From: Granulicella sp.
GTDB lineage: Bacteria; Acidobacteriota; Terriglobia; Terriglobales; Acidobacteriaceae
Length of the DNA stretch: 22,687 nucleotides
Direction: 5' to 3'
Assembly: GCA_003133205.1 (NCBI GenBank)
Contig: PKWK01000155.1
Span: 1-22,687, forward strand
Below the pieces are notes generated by a model, which searched no databases, was not told the DNA's origin, and saw only the letters and a program-made list of their open reading frames with translations. Below are positions 20,987 to 22,687 of this stretch, in pieces. The number at the start of each line of letters is the position of its first letter. Within the stretch, counting starts at the first letter, position 1. A program made the translations under genes and the position numbers.

Positions 20987-21823
20987 CTAGCTGCGCGCCA
21001 CGCGGGCGGCCTGCCAGGCCTTGGCGTACTTCCAACTGGTGTAGGTGGCGTGGTAGAGGTGCAGCAGCAGGCCTTCGCGGCCGTCGAGGAAGCCGAGGCG
21101 GAAGATGTAGTTCCACACGAACGTGAGTTGAGGAATGAGGAAGACATTGCAGATGAACGCCGGCCAGGAACGGCTTACCTTGCCCGCGGAGACCAGCAAC
21201 GTGCAGCCGAGCGTGCTGTAGCGGTCCATGTGCTCGATGTAGGTTTCGAGCGTGGGGTAGGCGTGGTGGATGAGGTCGTAGTCGAGCGTGGAGGCGTTGC
21301 CGTCGAAGGCGATGGTCTCGTGGACGGGGCGATTCTCGAACTGCGGCGGTGTGGTGAAGTTGGCGGCGGCACGGCGGAAGAGGCGCAGTTTGGGGTCGGG
21401 ATAAAAGCCGCCGTGCTTGATCCAGCGACCGAGGAAAAGATTGCGGCGGCGGAGGTAGTAGGCGTCGGTGGGCGGGTTCGAGGGCAGCAGGTTCTTGATC
21501 TGAGCCTGGAGCTTGGGGCTGAGTTCCTCATCGGCGTCGAGCGAGAGGATCCAGGTTCCGGTGCATTTGGCGATGGCGGAGTTCTTGGATACGGAGAAGC
21601 CCTGCCAGGCTTCGTCGAACACCTTGGCGTTGAACGAGCGGGCGATTTCGACGGTGCGGTCGGTGGAGGCGGAGTCGAGAATGATGATCTCGTCGGCAAA
21701 CTGGACGCTGGCCAGGGTGCGCGCGAGATTCGCCTCCTCATTCTTGGTGATGATGGCGACGGAGAGAGTTTGCGGCGGCGACAATCGAGTCAAGGTTCCT
21801 TCCCGTTTGCTCGCTCCTGGCAC
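20987..21823 (-). CDS. Glycosyltransferase family 2 (WaaE/KdtX-like)
   Basis: 278-residue GT-A fold sugar transferase. S-V-A-I-I-T-K-N-E-E-A-N-L begins the nucleotide-binding domain, I-I-I-L-D-S-A-S-T-D follows, and L-D-A-D-E-E (about 95-100) is the DxD metal site. F-x-V-S-K-N and R-L-F-R-R, the H-E region (V-H-E-T) and a C-terminal hydrophobic segment resemble lipopolysaccharide-core glucosyltransferases of the WaaE type. Donor and acceptor are not readable. The 21823 start is a GTG; an internal TTG at 21793 has a better GAAGGA site, so the N-terminus is uncertain. It stands alone, downstream of a 290-base region in which I see no gene. Confidence 0.88.
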   Translation of the reverse strand: MPGASKREGTLTRLSPPQTLSVAIITKNEEANLARTLASVQFADEIIILDSASTDRTVEIARSFNAKVFDEAWQGFSVSKNSAIAKCTGTWILSLDADEELSPKLQAQIKNLLPSNPPTDAYYLRRRNLFLGRWIKHGGFYPDPKLRLFRRAAANFTTPPQFENRPVHETIAFDGNASTLDYDLIHHAYPTLETYIEHMDRYSTLGCTLLVSAGKVSRSWPAFICNVFLIPQLTFVWNYIFRLGFLDGREGLLLHLYHATYTSWKYAKAWQAARVARS

Positions 21824-22114
21824 AACGCCTCGGAGGTGAGGGCAAAATATTCAGGCCAAAAGGATTACAGGATCTTCGGCCCAGAACGATGCCGCATTTT
21901 TGGTGCTTACAAACTTCGGCGAGGATTTGCTGCAATTAGTCACAAGCTCTTTGAAATTTGGTTAGGGTCGCTCGGGCAGAGCCGCGCGACGAATTAGAGC
22001 AATTGGCGATAGTTTATCGGATGACAGGCGTGCGCGACACCGGAAAGTGTGAATTTGGAGGGACGACGCAGAATAGGCACGACTTCCGGAGAACACGCGG
22101 ACCGTGCGGCCGAA

Positions 22115-22453
22115 TCAGATGAGGGTGATAGAGGAATCGCCGAGGTGTTCGCGCAGGAGGCGCTCGGTGAGCGGGATCAGGGCCTCGCCGGTCTTGGGCA
22201 GAACGAATGCGCGGGCTGTATCGGACCACTCGAGCTTGTAGCTGGTGGCCTGCGCGGAGATCCAGATCTGGCGGACGGGCGTGTTGGGGGTCACCACAAA
22301 CTTCGACGACCCATTCTCGAAGATGACGTTCATGACGCCGTTATTGTCTTCGAACTCGAAGCTGCCGGACGCGTCCTCGGCGGCGATGAGGGCCTGCTTG
22401 AGGGATTCGAGGGCGTTGTCGGATTCGCGGCGGAAGGTGGCTTCGTCAAGCAT
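22115..22453 (-). CDS. cyaY: Frataxin-like iron donor protein CyaY
   Basis: 112-residue protein of the frataxin/CyaY family, which binds iron and tunes Fe-S cluster assembly. The N-terminal helix F-R-R-E-S-D-N-A-L-E-S-L-K-Q-A-L is followed by the acidic ridge A-A-E-D and F-E-F-E-D-N-N-G-V-M-N-V. Then come the beta sheet with N-T-P-V-R-Q-I-W-I-S-A (matching the family N-x-Q-x-P-x-x-Q-I-W-L-A-S core) and K-L-E-W, and a C-terminal helix E-A-L-I-P-L-T-E-R-L-L-R-E-H-L. Family length is about 105-115. The ATG at 22453 is preferred over 22474; it lacks a ribosome site but has a TACACT box 6 bases upstream. It lies 54 bases after the ssb stop. Confidence 0.85.
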   Translation of the reverse strand: MLDEATFRRESDNALESLKQALIAAEDASGSFEFEDNNGVMNVIFENGSSKFVVTPNTPVRQIWISAQATSYKLEWSDTARAFVLPKTGEALIPLTERLLREHLGDSSITLI

Positions 22454-22459
22454 GGGTCT

Positions 22460-22465
22460 AGTGTA
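22460..22465 (-). promoter_or_regulatory. Possible -10 box of a leaderless cyaY transcript
   Basis: On the minus strand TACACT is separated from the ATG at 22453 by exactly 6 bases, with no Shine-Dalgarno between. No good -35 was found. Read-through from ssb is an alternative. Confidence 0.35.
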
Positions 22466-22507
22466 GCGGCTCACGCGAGCGAGTGCGTCGACGAGGCTTC
22501 CGGTGGA

Positions 22508-22687
22508 TCAAAAGGGGATGTCGTCGTCGGTGATGCCCTGGTCGGCGAAGTCTGGCGCGGCTGCTGGTGCGGCGCCTGAGCCGTAGCTGGCGGTCGAGGA
22601 TTTGGAGTAGCTGCCACCGCCTTCGCCGCCGCCGCCGCCCGGTTTGCCGAGAAGCGAGAGTTCGTTGACCAGAATCTCGGTCTTGTA
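22508..22687 (-). CDS. ssb: Single-stranded DNA-binding protein, 3' part
   Basis: The window ends inside this gene; 59 C-terminal residues are seen. The visible part begins with the end of the OB fold (Y-K-T-E-I-L-V-N-E-L-S-L-L-G). It continues through a glycine/serine/alanine-rich disordered linker and ends with the acidic tip D-D-D-I-P-F, the universal SSB peptide that recruits replication and repair proteins. Stop TGA is at 22510-22508. The N-terminal DNA-binding domain lies beyond the window edge. The downstream neighbour is cyaY. Confidence 0.92.
   Translation of the reverse strand, partial: YKTEILVNELSLLGKPGGGGGEGGGSYSKSSTASYGSGAAPAAAPDFADQGITDDDIPF

Noticed and set aside
19044..21823. 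SDR, P450 and glycosyltransferase as one natural-product cluster
   Set aside because: The SDR is on the opposite strand, the genes are separated by over 100 bases where same-strand, and no scaffold-building enzyme is present.
20726..21997. 423-residue plus-strand frame across the P450 start and the glycosyltransferase
   Set aside because: It spans two real minus-strand genes and their gap, and has biased shadow composition with no domain.

Overview
The window looks like chromosomal DNA of an acidobacterium of the Terriglobia type (subgroup 1: Granulicella, Edaphobacter, Terriglobus and relatives). This rests on GC-rich coding, a TIGR03435 secreted protein, a TIGR03118 protein with an acidobacterial-style C-terminal tail, secreted polysaccharide-active enzymes, and dispersed intergenic hairpin repeats. 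The genus is inferred. No tRNA, rRNA, CRISPR array or prophage was seen.

Layout. Bases 1-1533 hold two small unknown genes and an IS1595-type transposase gene without visible IS ends. Bases 1534-1906 are non-coding, with a hairpin terminator and a REP-like repeat. Bases 1907-4531 form a compact leftward operon: two paralogous six-helix membrane proteins, a winged-helix regulator and a secreted TIGR03435 protein. One promoter drives it, with a perfect palindrome between its -35 and -10 boxes. Next come a pectinesterase, lgt, hpt, an orphan sugar-binding lipoprotein and the TIGR03118 protein (4736-10610). They are followed by deoC, a GAF-GAF-PP2C phosphatase, a Tat-exported GH29 fucosidase, a zinc-ribbon/XRE regulator and an HD hydrolase (10930-17068). 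The right third holds a DUF3592-like protein coupled to a nicotinamidase, a small membrane protein, a YbgC-type thioesterase with an SDR reductase, a cytochrome P450, a GT2 glycosyltransferase, a frataxin/CyaY homologue and the 3' end of ssb.

How the genes work together. Most loci are unrelated housekeeping or accessory units. Real co-transcription is supported for the 4481-1907 operon, the pair 18086-17065, and the pair 18573-19784. The pectinesterase and fucosidase suggest use of plant or microbial polysaccharides. hpt, deoC and pncA are salvage functions, but they are not one operon.

The best candidate for something undescribed is the four-gene 4481-1907 operon with its built-in operator. 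Secondary signals are probable leaderless promoters at several genes, a similar palindrome in the transposase promoter, a P450 lacking the usual I-helix acid-alcohol pair, a coding remnant downstream of deoC, and two families of dispersed hairpin repeats.
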